Below are positions 33,008 to 40,855 of a stretch of DNA of 64,000 nucleotides, one piece after another (position 1 is the first letter of the stretch; each line of letters opens with the position of its first letter). Origin of the DNA: JAEWWD01 sp964440115. Its GTDB lineage: Bacteria; Bacillota; Clostridia; Christensenellales; CAG-138. A program made the translations under genes and the position numbers. The stretch is from positions 186,001 through 250,000 of the forward strand of contig CAYTPV010000005.1 in the NCBI GenBank assembly GCA_964440115.1. Reading direction: 5' to 3'. The notes beneath the pieces were generated by a model, which was not told the origin of the DNA, ran no database searches, and was given only the letters and a program-made list of their open reading frames with translations.

Positions 33008-33032
33008 AAAGCGCCCGATTTTCGGGCGCTTT
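33008..33032 (-). terminator. Intrinsic terminator of the dockerin/cohesin operon
   Basis: The perfect stem AAAGCGCCCGA/TCGGGCGCTTT with loop TTT and flanking T run on the minus strand, 12 bases past the cohesin gene stop. Confidence 0.85.
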
Positions 33033-33043
33033 GCATTTAAGGC

Positions 33044-34264
33044 TTATTGCTCGATGTTCTGATCCTGTATGCGGGTGCGGCCCGCCTTGCGTGCGGCGGC
33101 TCTGCGTTTGCGCCGCCTGTTTTCCGCCACATACGAAACGACGAGCAATATAGCGCCGATAACCAATAACACATTGCCGCCACACATGATGTAAAACACC
33201 GCGTTGCTCAGCGTAATTCCCGTGGTTTGCGCGGGAGCCGGGGTCTCTGCGGCGGGTGCGGGCGTCGGGGCAGCTGCCTCGGGAGGCAGCGTGGGTTCCA
33301 AAGGCCTCGCGGGCATCACAGCATAGCGCTGCATTGATTCATCTTTGGGGTTATAGACGTAGTACCCCACCTCGCCGTCCGGATTGCGCGCATACAGCAG
33401 ATAGATATCGCCCTGCGCGTCCTGGGCTTTCCACGCCGCGTACTGCGTATCGTCAATGGTCAGGATGGTTTGCGTAAATCCTTCGGGCGGCGTTGCGCTG
33501 CTGTCCGGCTCAAGTATGATATAGGATTTGGTTACGGAGGAGACAGTTTGATAACCGTAGAGCTTGTCCGACTGCGCATTGAAAATATAGTAGCTTCCCT
33601 TATCGCCGGCCGCGTTGGAAAGATATAAAAGCGTCGGCGCGTCGCTGTCCGCCACCGTTGCCGCGGCTACTGTTTCCCCATGGTACTCGAGCGTCGTTTC
33701 TGTATACCCCGAAGGGAGCGTTACATTTTCGAGCGAGCGCCAGATATACAGGTTCTCTGAAGCGCCCTGCACGTTTTGCGCCGCAACGCCCTTTGCGGCA
33801 TAGTCGATCGGGGTGGGCGCAGGCGTGGGCACAGCCGCCGCAACAGCGACGGATACGTTTGCCTGTGCGCTGCCCTGATCCTTGCCGTCATAGCCGAGCA
33901 CTTTTTCAATCGAGAACGCGATATTCGCCGTGCCTGCGGCTGCCGCCGTAAAGCGGATGCGCGCGCTCAAAGTGTCGGAACCGCCCTTTGCGGCGGATAC
34001 CATGTTCACGAACCCATCGGACGCGCCGCCATCGCTTTCCGCATAAGTGAGCAGCTTGGGATCGTAAGTGAAAACGCCCTCTGCCGCGGCCATGCTTTTG
34101 CCCTGCACGGTGAGCGTGACCTCAACGGTATCGCCCGCCTGCACGCTGGGCTGTGTTGCCTGCGCCGTAACATTCACCGCCGCAAACGCCGCCTGCGGCA
34201 GCAACAGGAACAACGCCGCGATCAGCAGCGCGATATATCTTTTTCCCGTTAGAAAGCTCTTCAT
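33044..34264 (-). CDS. Membrane-anchored surface protein with cohesin domain
   Basis: A 406-aa exported protein. Signal peptide at 1-28. A cohesin-like beta-sandwich at about 30-140: VQAGDTVEVTLTVQG, VFTYDPKLLTY and IRFTAAAAGTANIAF are typical cohesin strands. Two tandem beta modules at about 170-310 share the pattern P(S/E)G(Y/F)T-T-L ... YLLY/LLYL ... YYxxN. A Pro/Ala linker, one transmembrane helix (about 352-377) and a basic cytosolic tail follow. The gene lies 3 bases after one encoding a SpoIID protein with a dockerin domain, so this cohesin is its probable membrane receptor. GGGGGG precedes ATG, within the upstream gene's end. Confidence 0.8.
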   Translation of the reverse strand: MKSFLTGKRYIALLIAALFLLLPQAAFAAVNVTAQATQPSVQAGDTVEVTLTVQGKSMAAAEGVFTYDPKLLTYAESDGGASDGFVNMVSAAKGGSDTLSARIRFTAAAAGTANIAFSIEKVLGYDGKDQGSAQANVSVAVAAAVPTPAPTPIDYAAKGVAAQNVQGASENLYIWRSLENVTLPSGYTETTLEYHGETVAAATVADSDAPTLLYLSNAAGDKGSYYIFNAQSDKLYGYQTVSSVTKSYIILEPDSSATPPEGFTQTILTIDDTQYAAWKAQDAQGDIYLLYARNPDGEVGYYVYNPKDESMQRYAVMPARPLEPTLPPEAAAPTPAPAAETPAPAQTTGITLSNAVFYIMCGGNVLLVIGAILLVVSYVAENRRRKRRAAARKAGRTRIQDQNIEQ

Positions 34265-34267
34265 TTC

Positions 34268-36016
34268 TCAACCCCCCTGCGATATTTTCGCGTCGCCGTT
34301 CACACAGCGTATGAGCAGCAACAGATCCTGAATGTCCGTTTTGCCGTCATGAGTCACATCCGCCGCATGTAGCCGCGCGCCGGTAAGCAGCTTTGCCCGC
34401 AGCAAGTGGTTTTGCAGCGCGGTGATATCGTCGCCGTTGATGGCTCCGTCGCCGTTCAGATCCCCAAACAATACGATGGGCAGGTCGAAAAACGCCTTGC
34501 CTTCGTTGTAAGTCGTGCGTACATAATATCCGGTGCATACGCTGCCCTTGGCCGCAGCGCCCTTCGAGTCCACTACGCTGAGCTTCCCTTCGGATTTGAG
34601 TTTCGTCAGCAGCGTCTCCATGGTAGTATCCACAGGGATTTTGCTTACGCCCCATTCGTGCACCCGGTAAGTATCGCTTTTGAGCTTGGGCGCCGTGTCG
34701 TAGGTGCCCGCTGTCAGCAGTGCCGTGTTCACATAGTAAAACGAGAGGATATCGGCATACGCTTCACCTGCTCTTGCGCGCTGCTGTGCGCCGCGCTGGG
34801 AAAGACCCACGCCGTGGCCGTAACGCCGCTGTGTCAGGTACCAGCCGGTGAGTTTTTCGCCGCCGTTTTCGTATACGCCTCGCTCGGCTCCCTGCATGCG
34901 CAGGCGCGTTTTGCTTGCGCCAATACGGCCGAGCGCGTTTTGAAAACTGCCGAAATGCAGATCGTCTAATATGAGCGGTATGGTGATCTGGCCGGTCTTC
35001 TGCTGCCCGCTCTCGTCATAGCTCACCATAAGGGTGATATCCGCCCGTTTGTAGCTGCGGTTGGGTGCATCGTATGCCGGCTCGGCGGGCGTTACCTCGA
35101 CAGTTGAAAGCAAGGTTACTTTCTGCCCTGCGGCCGCGTATGCCCCGCTTTTGAGCGCAAGCAACACCGAAGCGTCCATGGCTTTCAAGGCCGTTATGGT
35201 GAATGTTTCGGGTATGAATGTTCGTTCCTCAATGCTGGAGGGGTTCAAAAGGTCAAAGGGATCATCCGTCAGGGCATAATAGGGCAGATCGTTATCCCAT
35301 ACATTGCCGGTTTTTTCCGTCTGGCCGCCATTGGAGGCCGAATAGTATGCCTCTATGATATTGCCTTCATAGGTCAGCACCTGGCCGTGCGTTGTGTCCA
35401 CCGCGGCGATGGCGCGCAGGTTCTTGCTCGCATATCCCCGGTATACCTGGTCTTTTGAAGTATCCAATAGATCATAGGCGCGGCTGCCGTATTGGGAGCA
35501 TCGGGCTGCCGCATAGGTGCGAGCGCAGACTGCCTGTGCCTTGAGCGCGTCGACGGGGAACAGATTGCTCATTTCATGCGGCACCACGCCGTAAAGATAT
35601 TGCTCGATGGGCAGTATGTTGATGGCGCGTACCCCGCCCTCCGATATGTCGAAAGTCATATCCCCCAAATAAGTGCAGACGCCGTAATTGGCGTTCTTCA
35701 GGCGGATATATTCGGTTTTGTCGCCATAATTTCCGCTTAGCAGCGTGAGGGAAGCAGCGGTAACGGTTTTCCCGCCCGCCTGTATGCTCACGCGGCCACC
35801 CACCGCTAATACCTGCAGTTCTTCATTGCCGATTACGATATCGGGCGCTTCTTTTAAGGTGTATTTCCCTACCGGCGTAAAGGAAAGCGCCTGTTGCGTC
35901 CCCACTGAGAGGAGCACGCGCACATCCGAGCAGAACACCGCCGCACCGGCGGGCGCCGCTGTGCATAGCAGCATCAGCGCTATGCATAGTGCCGCGATGC
36001 ATCTTGTTTTGTGCAT
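34268..36016 (-). CDS. SpoIID/LytB protein with C-terminal dockerin
   Basis: A 582-aa exported protein. Signal peptide at 1-25. SpoIID/LytB region to about 425 (FPVDALKAQAVCARTYAAAR, YRGYASKNLRAIAAVDTTHG, RYGHGVGLSQRGAQQRA). A linker segment precedes a type I dockerin at about 518-578 with two calcium-loop repeats: DLNGDGAINGDD followed by ITALQNHLL, and DVTHDGKTDIQD followed by LLLLIRCV. Positions 1, 3, 5 and 12 of both loops are Asp, Asn or Thr as in known dockerins. SpoIID proteins cut glycan strands; the dockerin should dock it to a cohesin, and the next gene encodes one. GGAAGGAAA lies upstream of ATG. Confidence 0.86.
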   Translation of the reverse strand: MHKTRCIAALCIALMLLCTAAPAGAAVFCSDVRVLLSVGTQQALSFTPVGKYTLKEAPDIVIGNEELQVLAVGGRVSIQAGGKTVTAASLTLLSGNYGDKTEYIRLKNANYGVCTYLGDMTFDISEGGVRAINILPIEQYLYGVVPHEMSNLFPVDALKAQAVCARTYAAARCSQYGSRAYDLLDTSKDQVYRGYASKNLRAIAAVDTTHGQVLTYEGNIIEAYYSASNGGQTEKTGNVWDNDLPYYALTDDPFDLLNPSSIEERTFIPETFTITALKAMDASVLLALKSGAYAAAGQKVTLLSTVEVTPAEPAYDAPNRSYKRADITLMVSYDESGQQKTGQITIPLILDDLHFGSFQNALGRIGASKTRLRMQGAERGVYENGGEKLTGWYLTQRRYGHGVGLSQRGAQQRARAGEAYADILSFYYVNTALLTAGTYDTAPKLKSDTYRVHEWGVSKIPVDTTMETLLTKLKSEGKLSVVDSKGAAAKGSVCTGYYVRTTYNEGKAFFDLPIVLFGDLNGDGAINGDDITALQNHLLRAKLLTGARLHAADVTHDGKTDIQDLLLLIRCVNGDAKISQGG

Positions 36017-36065
36017 AATTCGCCTTTTTCCTTCCGTTAATGATAAATATATACATCTTTTTACA

Positions 36066-36095
36066 ATAATATCTCTTTCTAATCAAACCAGTCAA
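36066..36095 (-). promoter_or_regulatory. Promoter of the SpoIID-dockerin/cohesin operon
   Basis: On the minus strand: TTGACT (36095-36090), 18-bp spacer, TATTAT (36071-36066), about 50 bases before the start codon. A sporulation sigma factor cannot be excluded. Confidence 0.5.
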
Positions 36096-36256
36096 TGCAA
36101 GGCGGGCGTCTTGAAGCCCCAATTCGATGAACTTTTGGTTAATTCGCTTTTAGGAGCCCGGTATGACTTTCATCGCGTATGTTTGCTTAAGTTGCGCATG
36201 GGAAAATTCTTCACGGCGCAATATAGGTTCAAATATCAATGAAGGAGCTGTGGCCT

Positions 36257-36409
36257 ATGTTTGATAAAAACAAGCTGACGCCGGATGCGAAGGCGTACTT
36301 CGATTCCCTGCCTGCGATCCTGCAGGAGAACTTGATGATGACGGGTTCGGATCAAACCACAAAGGATGATCTCGAGAACTTCTTTGCCCACATGTACAGC
36401 GGCAGCTGA
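36257..36409 (+). CDS. Conserved 50-aa small protein
   Basis: A 50-residue ORF with AAGGAG 9 bases before ATG. The protein is acidic and helical (DAKAYFDSLPAILQENLMMTG, then TTKDDLENFFAHMY). The pattern of a YFxSLPxxIQE(N/S)(L/I)MxxG helix, then a short acidic helix ending in a Tyr/Leu and Ser/Gly tail, recalls a small Clostridia protein family I have seen repeatedly, without a known function. It is short enough to be missed by ordinary gene calling. It precedes the WG-repeat gene by 75 bases. Confidence 0.7.
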   Translation: MFDKNKLTPDAKAYFDSLPAILQENLMMTGSDQTTKDDLENFFAHMYSGS

Positions 36410-36484
36410 TCCGTCCTTGCGGCCCGCGCCGCCTGTGCTGTATACTGGTGACAACCGTATACGGCTAAAGTTGGAGGTATGCAG

Positions 36485-37654
36485 GTGGCGCAGGCGCGGG
36501 GGTCTCGTCGTCCGGTCAGAAAACGGATGTCCATCCTGTGGTATTACCCCCTGACGGCGGCTGCGGCCGCACTGGGGGTATTGCTGTTTGCGCTGCTGTA
36601 TAAAGGAAACGGCGCGGCATCGCTGCTTACGCTCGTGCAACCCGTCGTTGCTGCTGCATCGCAGCCGAAGGACAAGCCGTTGGATGCCGCGGAAGGTACG
36701 CCTGTACAGCAAACGCCAGCGCCGCAGACGGATGGTCGGCTGCTGCCCTATCTGGATGGCGAACTGTGGGGCTACAAGAATGTAAAGGGACAAACGGTGA
36801 TTGAGCCGCAGTTTCTGCGCGCGCTGGAATTCGGCGAAGAAAACGGCGCGTTTGCCGCCTTGGAAAAGGATGGCGCGCTGTTGTACGGCCTGCTTGCGCG
36901 GGACGGCAGCTGGATTATCGAACCCCAATGGACCAACGCGCGCGGCTTTTCTGAAGGATTGGCCGCTGTGGAGCGCGACGGCAAATGGGGGTATGTGAAT
37001 GCATCCGGCAGCGCCGTCATTCCCTGCAGTTACCGCGAAGCGGGGGATTTCTGCTGCGGGCGCGCCAGCGTGCGTCCTGCCTCTTCGTTTGGGTATATCG
37101 ATCCGGATGGGGATATGGCCATCGCCGCGCAGTTCAATGAGGCGGGCGATTTCGGCAGCGATATGGCCTTCGTCGCGCAGGACGGCAAGCGCTATATCAT
37201 CAATAAGGTAGGCGAGAAAATCGCCACGTTCGGCAGCGAAAGCGGCAGAGCATACAGCGAAGGGTTTGCCGCGATCAATACGGGCAGCGGATATGTATAT
37301 TACAATACCGCGCGTTCGCGCGCGTTTTCCGCAAGCTACGAGGGCGCAGGCCCGTTTTCGGATGGGTACGCCGCCGTGAAGCAGGACGGAAAATGGGGAT
37401 ACATCGATACGAACGGTGTCGTAGTCGTTGCCCCGCGCTTTTTAGCGGCAGGCGAGTTCTCGCAGAACCGCACGCCTGTGCAGGACGCTTCCGGCAAATG
37501 GGCCTATATCGATAAGGGCGGGCTGGAGTTGACGCCGTTCATGTTTGACGAAGCGGGTACGTTCTCGCTGGGCGCAGCGCTCGCGCGAAGCGGGAATATC
37601 GTGGGCGTGGTGGATCGATCCGGCGCGTTCACGGAGCTGTACCGCACAAGCTGA
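36485..37654 (+). CDS. Membrane-anchored WG-repeat protein
   Basis: A 389-aa protein. N-terminal cytosolic basic segment and one transmembrane helix (about 18-38), then a Pro/Gln linker and an extracellular domain of WG beta-propeller-type repeats: units such as LWGYKNVKGQTVIEPQF, KWGYVNASGSAVIPCSY, KWGYIDTNGVVVVAPRF and KWAYIDKGGLELTPFMF. WG repeats occur in surface and stress proteins of many Firmicutes; the partner is unknown. GTG is preferred because GGAGG is 7 bases upstream; ATG two codons earlier is too close to it. A possible promoter TTGCGG-18-TATACT lies at 36417-36446. Confidence 0.85.
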   Translation: MAQARGSRRPVRKRMSILWYYPLTAAAAALGVLLFALLYKGNGAASLLTLVQPVVAAASQPKDKPLDAAEGTPVQQTPAPQTDGRLLPYLDGELWGYKNVKGQTVIEPQFLRALEFGEENGAFAALEKDGALLYGLLARDGSWIIEPQWTNARGFSEGLAAVERDGKWGYVNASGSAVIPCSYREAGDFCCGRASVRPASSFGYIDPDGDMAIAAQFNEAGDFGSDMAFVAQDGKRYIINKVGEKIATFGSESGRAYSEGFAAINTGSGYVYYNTARSRAFSASYEGAGPFSDGYAAVKQDGKWGYIDTNGVVVVAPRFLAAGEFSQNRTPVQDASGKWAYIDKGGLELTPFMFDEAGTFSLGAALARSGNIVGVVDRSGAFTELYRTS

Positions 37655-37661
37655 TATTACT

Positions 37662-37797
37662 ATGAGGGCTCTGCCCTCATGCACCCGCTTAGGGCCGTAA
37701 CGGCCCTAAGAACCCTTCGCGCAAACGCATGCGTTTGCGAAATAGGGTTTCCAAAGGGCATTATGCCCTTTGGTAGGGGGTTGGGGGCGAAGCTCCC
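37662..37797. repeat. Nested hairpin array upstream of obgE
   Basis: Five palindromes in 136 bases: ATGAGGGC/GCCCTCAT (37662-37680), CTTAGGGCC/GGCCCTAAG (37688-37710), TCGCGCAAACGC/GCGTTTGCGA (37717-37740) closed by AACCCT/AGGGTT, CCAAAGGGCA/TGCCCTTTGG (37751-37773) and GGGGC/GCTCC (about 37784-37797). No ORF. Confidence 0.7.
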
Positions 37798-37811
37798 GAG
37801 AAAGGGTTACT

Positions 37812-39083
37812 ATGCAATTCATCGACAGAGCGAGAATCGTAATCAAATCCGGCGACGGCGGGGATGGGTGTTCCGCGTTCCACCGGGAAAAATACGTCCA
37901 GCGCGGCGGCCCTTCGGGCGGCGACGGCGGCAACGGCGGGGATGTCGTGCTCGTTGCCGACCAGAGCCTATCCACGCTGCTGGAGTTCAAATTCCAGCGC
38001 TTTTACCGCGCGCAGCGCGGCGGGGACGGCAGGGCGGAGCTTTGCCGCGGCAGCGACGGGGACAATTTGCTCATCAAAGTGCCGGTGGGCACCGTGGTGC
38101 GCGATGTGGAAACGGGCGCGGTCATAGCGGATATGAACAAGGTGGGCAAAACGCGCACGCTGATAAAGGGCGGGCACGGCGGCAAGGGCAACGCCCGCTT
38201 TGCGACGGCAACGCGGCAGGCGCCGCGGTTTGCGCAGCAGGGTCAGAAAACGCTGGATCGCGAGATAGAGTTGGAGCTGAAGACAATCGCGGATGTAGGG
38301 CTGATCGGCATGCCCAATGTCGGCAAATCCACATTGCTCGCGGCGCTGACGGCGGCGCGCCCCAAGATCGCCAACTACCACTTTACAACGCTTACGCCCA
38401 ACCTTGGCGTAGTGCAGCGCTATGAGCGCAGCTTCGTGCTGGCGGATATTCCCGGCCTCATCGAGGGTGCGGCAGAAGGCGCGGGGCTGGGTCACGACTT
38501 TTTGCGGCATATCGAACGCACGCGCATGCTGGTGCATGTGCTCGATATCAGCGGCAGCGAAGGACGCGACCCTATGGAGGATTACGAAGCCATCAACGCG
38601 GAGCTTTGTGCGTACAGCGAAAAGCTTGCGTCGCTGCCGCAGCTTGTCGCGGCCAACAAAATGGATATCCCCGGTGCGGAGGATAACCTTGAAGCGCTCA
38701 GAGCTGCGCTGCAGCCGCGCGGCGTTGACGTATACCCGATTTCCGCCGCGGGTCTGCAGGGCTTGGAATCTCTTCTGGATGCCGTGGTGAAAATGCTTGC
38801 GTCGCTGCCGCCCGTGCTGGAGTTTGAAGAAGAAGAACTCGAAATCAAGCCGCAGTATGAGCCGGGCTTTGCAGTCACCCGCGAGGATGACGGCGCGTTT
38901 GTCGTGACCGGCGGCGATGTGGAAAGGATATTGGATACCACCGACCCCGACGATGAAGAGTCCATGCGCCGCTTCCAGATGCTGCTGCAGAAGGGCGGCA
39001 TCATTGCCGCGCTTAAGGATGCGGGCGCGACGGACGGCTCCACGGTGCGCATGGGAGAATGGGAATTTGACTTCGTGTCGTAA
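37812..39083 (+). CDS. obgE: Obg GTPase
   Basis: A 423-aa ribosome-associated GTPase needed for 50S maturation and stress control. Glycine-rich Obg domain at 1-158 (FIDRARIVIKSGDGGDGCSAFHREK, PSGGDGGNGGDVVLVAD). G domain at about 159-330 (GMPNVGKSTLLAAL, NYHFTTLTPNLGVV, DIPGLIEGA, AANKMD). C-terminal OCT domain (about 350-423, FVVTGGDVERILDTTDPDDEES). ATG is preceded by GAGAAAGGG; the longer in-frame start reads through the hairpin array. The TAA stop lies inside the first hairpin of the downstream array. In relatives it is often next to yhbY, as here. Confidence 0.97.
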   Translation: MQFIDRARIVIKSGDGGDGCSAFHREKYVQRGGPSGGDGGNGGDVVLVADQSLSTLLEFKFQRFYRAQRGGDGRAELCRGSDGDNLLIKVPVGTVVRDVETGAVIADMNKVGKTRTLIKGGHGGKGNARFATATRQAPRFAQQGQKTLDREIELELKTIADVGLIGMPNVGKSTLLAALTAARPKIANYHFTTLTPNLGVVQRYERSFVLADIPGLIEGAAEGAGLGHDFLRHIERTRMLVHVLDISGSEGRDPMEDYEAINAELCAYSEKLASLPQLVAANKMDIPGAEDNLEALRAALQPRGVDVYPISAAGLQGLESLLDAVVKMLASLPPVLEFEEEELEIKPQYEPGFAVTREDDGAFVVTGGDVERILDTTDPDDEESMRRFQMLLQKGGIIAALKDAGATDGSTVRMGEWEFDFVS

Positions 39084-39236
39084 AGATGACTTACAGTCAT
39101 CTTTACGAGGTTTCGCAGAAATGGCTAAACCCATTTCTGCGAAAGGTTTCACACGACCGCCTAAAAACGCTGCGGCGTTTTCCGGGCGGCGGTCGCGCAA
39201 GGTGTCAAAACTGACGCACATGTCGTCAGTTTTGAC
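39080..39236. repeat. Four-hairpin array after obgE
   Basis: GTAAAGATGACT-TAC-AGTCATCTTTAC (39080-39106, covering the obgE stop); TTTCGCAGAAATGG-CTAAAC-CCATTTCTGCGAAA (39111-39144); a larger CGACCGCC/GGCGGTCG structure (about 39154-39195); and GTCAAAACTGACG-CACATGT-CGTCAGTTTTGAC (39204-39236). The last recurs with compensatory changes at 49237-49269 and 50973-51001. Confidence 0.8.
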
Positions 39237-39292
39237 GGATTGAAAGCTTAAGTTATTTGTGCAAGACTATCTGTAAGGGCAATTCGCGAAAA

Positions 39293-39364
39293 TGCCCGGG
39301 CACGGGGCGAAGCCCTCTCGCTTTTAATAAAAAAAAATCTCGTCGCCGCTGAAAGCGGCGTACC
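39293..39364 (-). repeat. Bipartite hairpin element before yhbY
   Basis: In reverse orientation: GGTACGCCGCT/AGCGGCGACGAG, an A/T tract, then GCGAGAGGGCTTCGCCCCGTGC. Same layout as 25691-25768 and the elements flanking the NYN gene. Confidence 0.75.
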
Positions 39365-39398
39365 TTAAGAATAATAAATAACTTTAGGATGGTATGAC

Positions 39399-39695
39399 AT
39401 GGAATTAAACAGCAGACAACGCGCGCAGCTCAGGGGCATGGCCAACACCCTGCAGCCCATATTCCAAATCGGCAAAGGCGGCGTAACAGAGGAAATGATC
39501 GAGCAGCTTTCGCTGGCGCTCGAAGCCCGCGAGCTCATCAAAATCAGCGTATTGGAAACCGCGCCTGTAACCGCGCGCGAAGCCGCAGAAGAACTGTGTG
39601 CGCCTTTGCGTGCAGAAGCGGTGCAGTGCATCGGCCGCAAGCTTGTTTTATACCGCGAAAGTCACGACAACAAACGCATCGAACTCTGCCGGTAG
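39399..39695 (+). CDS. yhbY: YhbY/CRM-domain RNA-binding protein
   Basis: A 98-aa single CRM (CRS1-YhbY) domain protein: LNSRQRAQLRGMANTLQPIFQIGKGGVTEEMIEQL, LEARELIKISVLET, CIGRKLVLYRES. The GxxG loop reads GKGG. Homologues associate with pre-50S ribosomes, fitting its position after obgE. The ribosome binding site (AGGATGG) is modest. Full length. Confidence 0.93.
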   Translation: MELNSRQRAQLRGMANTLQPIFQIGKGGVTEEMIEQLSLALEARELIKISVLETAPVTAREAAEELCAPLRAEAVQCIGRKLVLYRESHDNKRIELCR

Positions 39696-39731
39696 AATAT
39701 AGCGGCCGTATCAAATGTCCATACGGCCGAT

Positions 39732-39787
39732 TTATCCGAACATTTGTTGGAAAATTACTTGTAAACGTGCGGATAATACTTTATACT
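39732..39787 (+). promoter_or_regulatory. purR promoter with paired PurBoxes
   Basis: The promoter is TTGTAA (39759-39764), 17-bp spacer, TATACT (39782-39787). Two inverted PurBox-like sites are present: CCGAAC core at 39736-39741 and GTGCGG (one mismatch to GTTCGG) at 39767-39772. Taken as 14-bp boxes they are 17 bases apart, the spacing known for Bacillus PurR control sites. The second box lies between -35 and -10. Confidence 0.7.
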
Positions 39788-39853
39788 CATACTCAATAAA
39801 GCGGCGCGTGCAACGGCGCTGGCGCTGCGCATATCAAGGATGGAAAAAAGAAT

Positions 39854-40699
39854 ATGGGTAAAGACAACCACGAAGTGGAAAAAATGAAGCGCAGCGAACG
39901 CGTGGCGGCAATCACACGTGCATTGAGCTGCGAACCCGGACGATTGTTTACGCTGCGGGAATTTGTAGAGTTGTTTGGCTGTGCAAAATCGACTTTGAGC
40001 GAAGATATTACAACGGTGCGCACCGTGCTCGCAAAATACGGGCTGGGCGTGGTGGAAAGCGTCAACGGCGCCGCGGGCGGTGTGCGTTTTTATCCTTTCA
40101 ACGACGATGCGGCGGACGCGGCGTTTGTAGCGTCCCTGTGCACGGATATCGGCGCGAAGGAACGCATACTGGCCGGCGGATTTCTTTATACGGTGGATCT
40201 GTTCTCCAACCCGCGCCTGTTAACGCGCATGGGGGAGATTTTCGCCAAGAAATTTTACCGGCAGCAGCCGGATGTTGTGGTGACTGTCGAATCCATGGGT
40301 GTGCCCATATCGCTCATGGTGGCCAAGGCTTTGGGCAAGCCCATGGTGACCGCGCGGCGCGACAATCGCATTTCCGAAGGTTCGGTGGTAACGCTCAACT
40401 ATATGAGCGCTTCAAGTAAGCGCGTGCAGACCATGAGCATGCCGCGCCGCGGCCTCATTGCGGGGCAGAAGGCGCTGATCATAGACGATTTTATGAAGGG
40501 CGGCGGTACGGCCAAAGCGCTTGAATCCATGATGCAGGAATTTGGCGTGCAGGTGTGCGGCACGGGCGTCATCGTGGCGACACAGGAGCCGCGGGTAAAG
40601 CGTGTGCAGGAATATTCCCCGCTGATGATTCTGGGCACCGTGGATGAGGATGCCGGGTTTGCGGATATCAAGCCGGCGGATTGGCTGATGCAGCTGTAA
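39854..40699 (+). CDS. purR: Purine operon repressor PurR
   Basis: A 281-aa Bacillus-type PurR, unrelated to the LacI-type PurR of E. coli. N-terminal winged helix at about 10-80 (RSERVAAITRALSCEPGRLFTLREFVELFGCAKSTLSEDI, read in two parts). The phosphoribosyltransferase-like domain follows, with PRPP-binding loop ALIIDDFMKGGGTAKAL and ARRDNRISEGSVVTLNY. PRPP (low purine) releases it from PurBoxes upstream of purine genes. ATG at 39854 follows AAGGATGG; a later Met is possible. PurBoxes over its promoter imply autoregulation. A terminator follows at 40717. Confidence 0.94.
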   Translation: MGKDNHEVEKMKRSERVAAITRALSCEPGRLFTLREFVELFGCAKSTLSEDITTVRTVLAKYGLGVVESVNGAAGGVRFYPFNDDAADAAFVASLCTDIGAKERILAGGFLYTVDLFSNPRLLTRMGEIFAKKFYRQQPDVVVTVESMGVPISLMVAKALGKPMVTARRDNRISEGSVVTLNYMSASSKRVQTMSMPRRGLIAGQKALIIDDFMKGGGTAKALESMMQEFGVQVCGTGVIVATQEPRVKRVQEYSPLMILGTVDEDAGFADIKPADWLMQL

Positions 40700-40716
40700 T
40701 ATGCGGCAAAATAGCA

Positions 40717-40757
40717 GGGCTGTCTCGGATCACGGATCTGGGACGGTCCTTTTTTTG
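40717..40757 (+). terminator. Intrinsic terminator of purR
   Basis: GGGCTGTCTC pairs with GGGACGGTCC through several G-U pairs, followed by eight T residues. Confidence 0.7.
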
Positions 40758-40855
40758 TTTACAGCCATCATGATCTGTCGAAAAATGACGATATAGTAGA
40801 TCAATGGTATCCAGATTCATGCAGTTGTGCACGAAAGGCCAGGAGGAAACAGGGC

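Noticed and set aside
37968..39221. Long minus-strand ORF opposite obgE
   Set aside because: Antisense shadow of obgE, without a ribosome binding site or family match.
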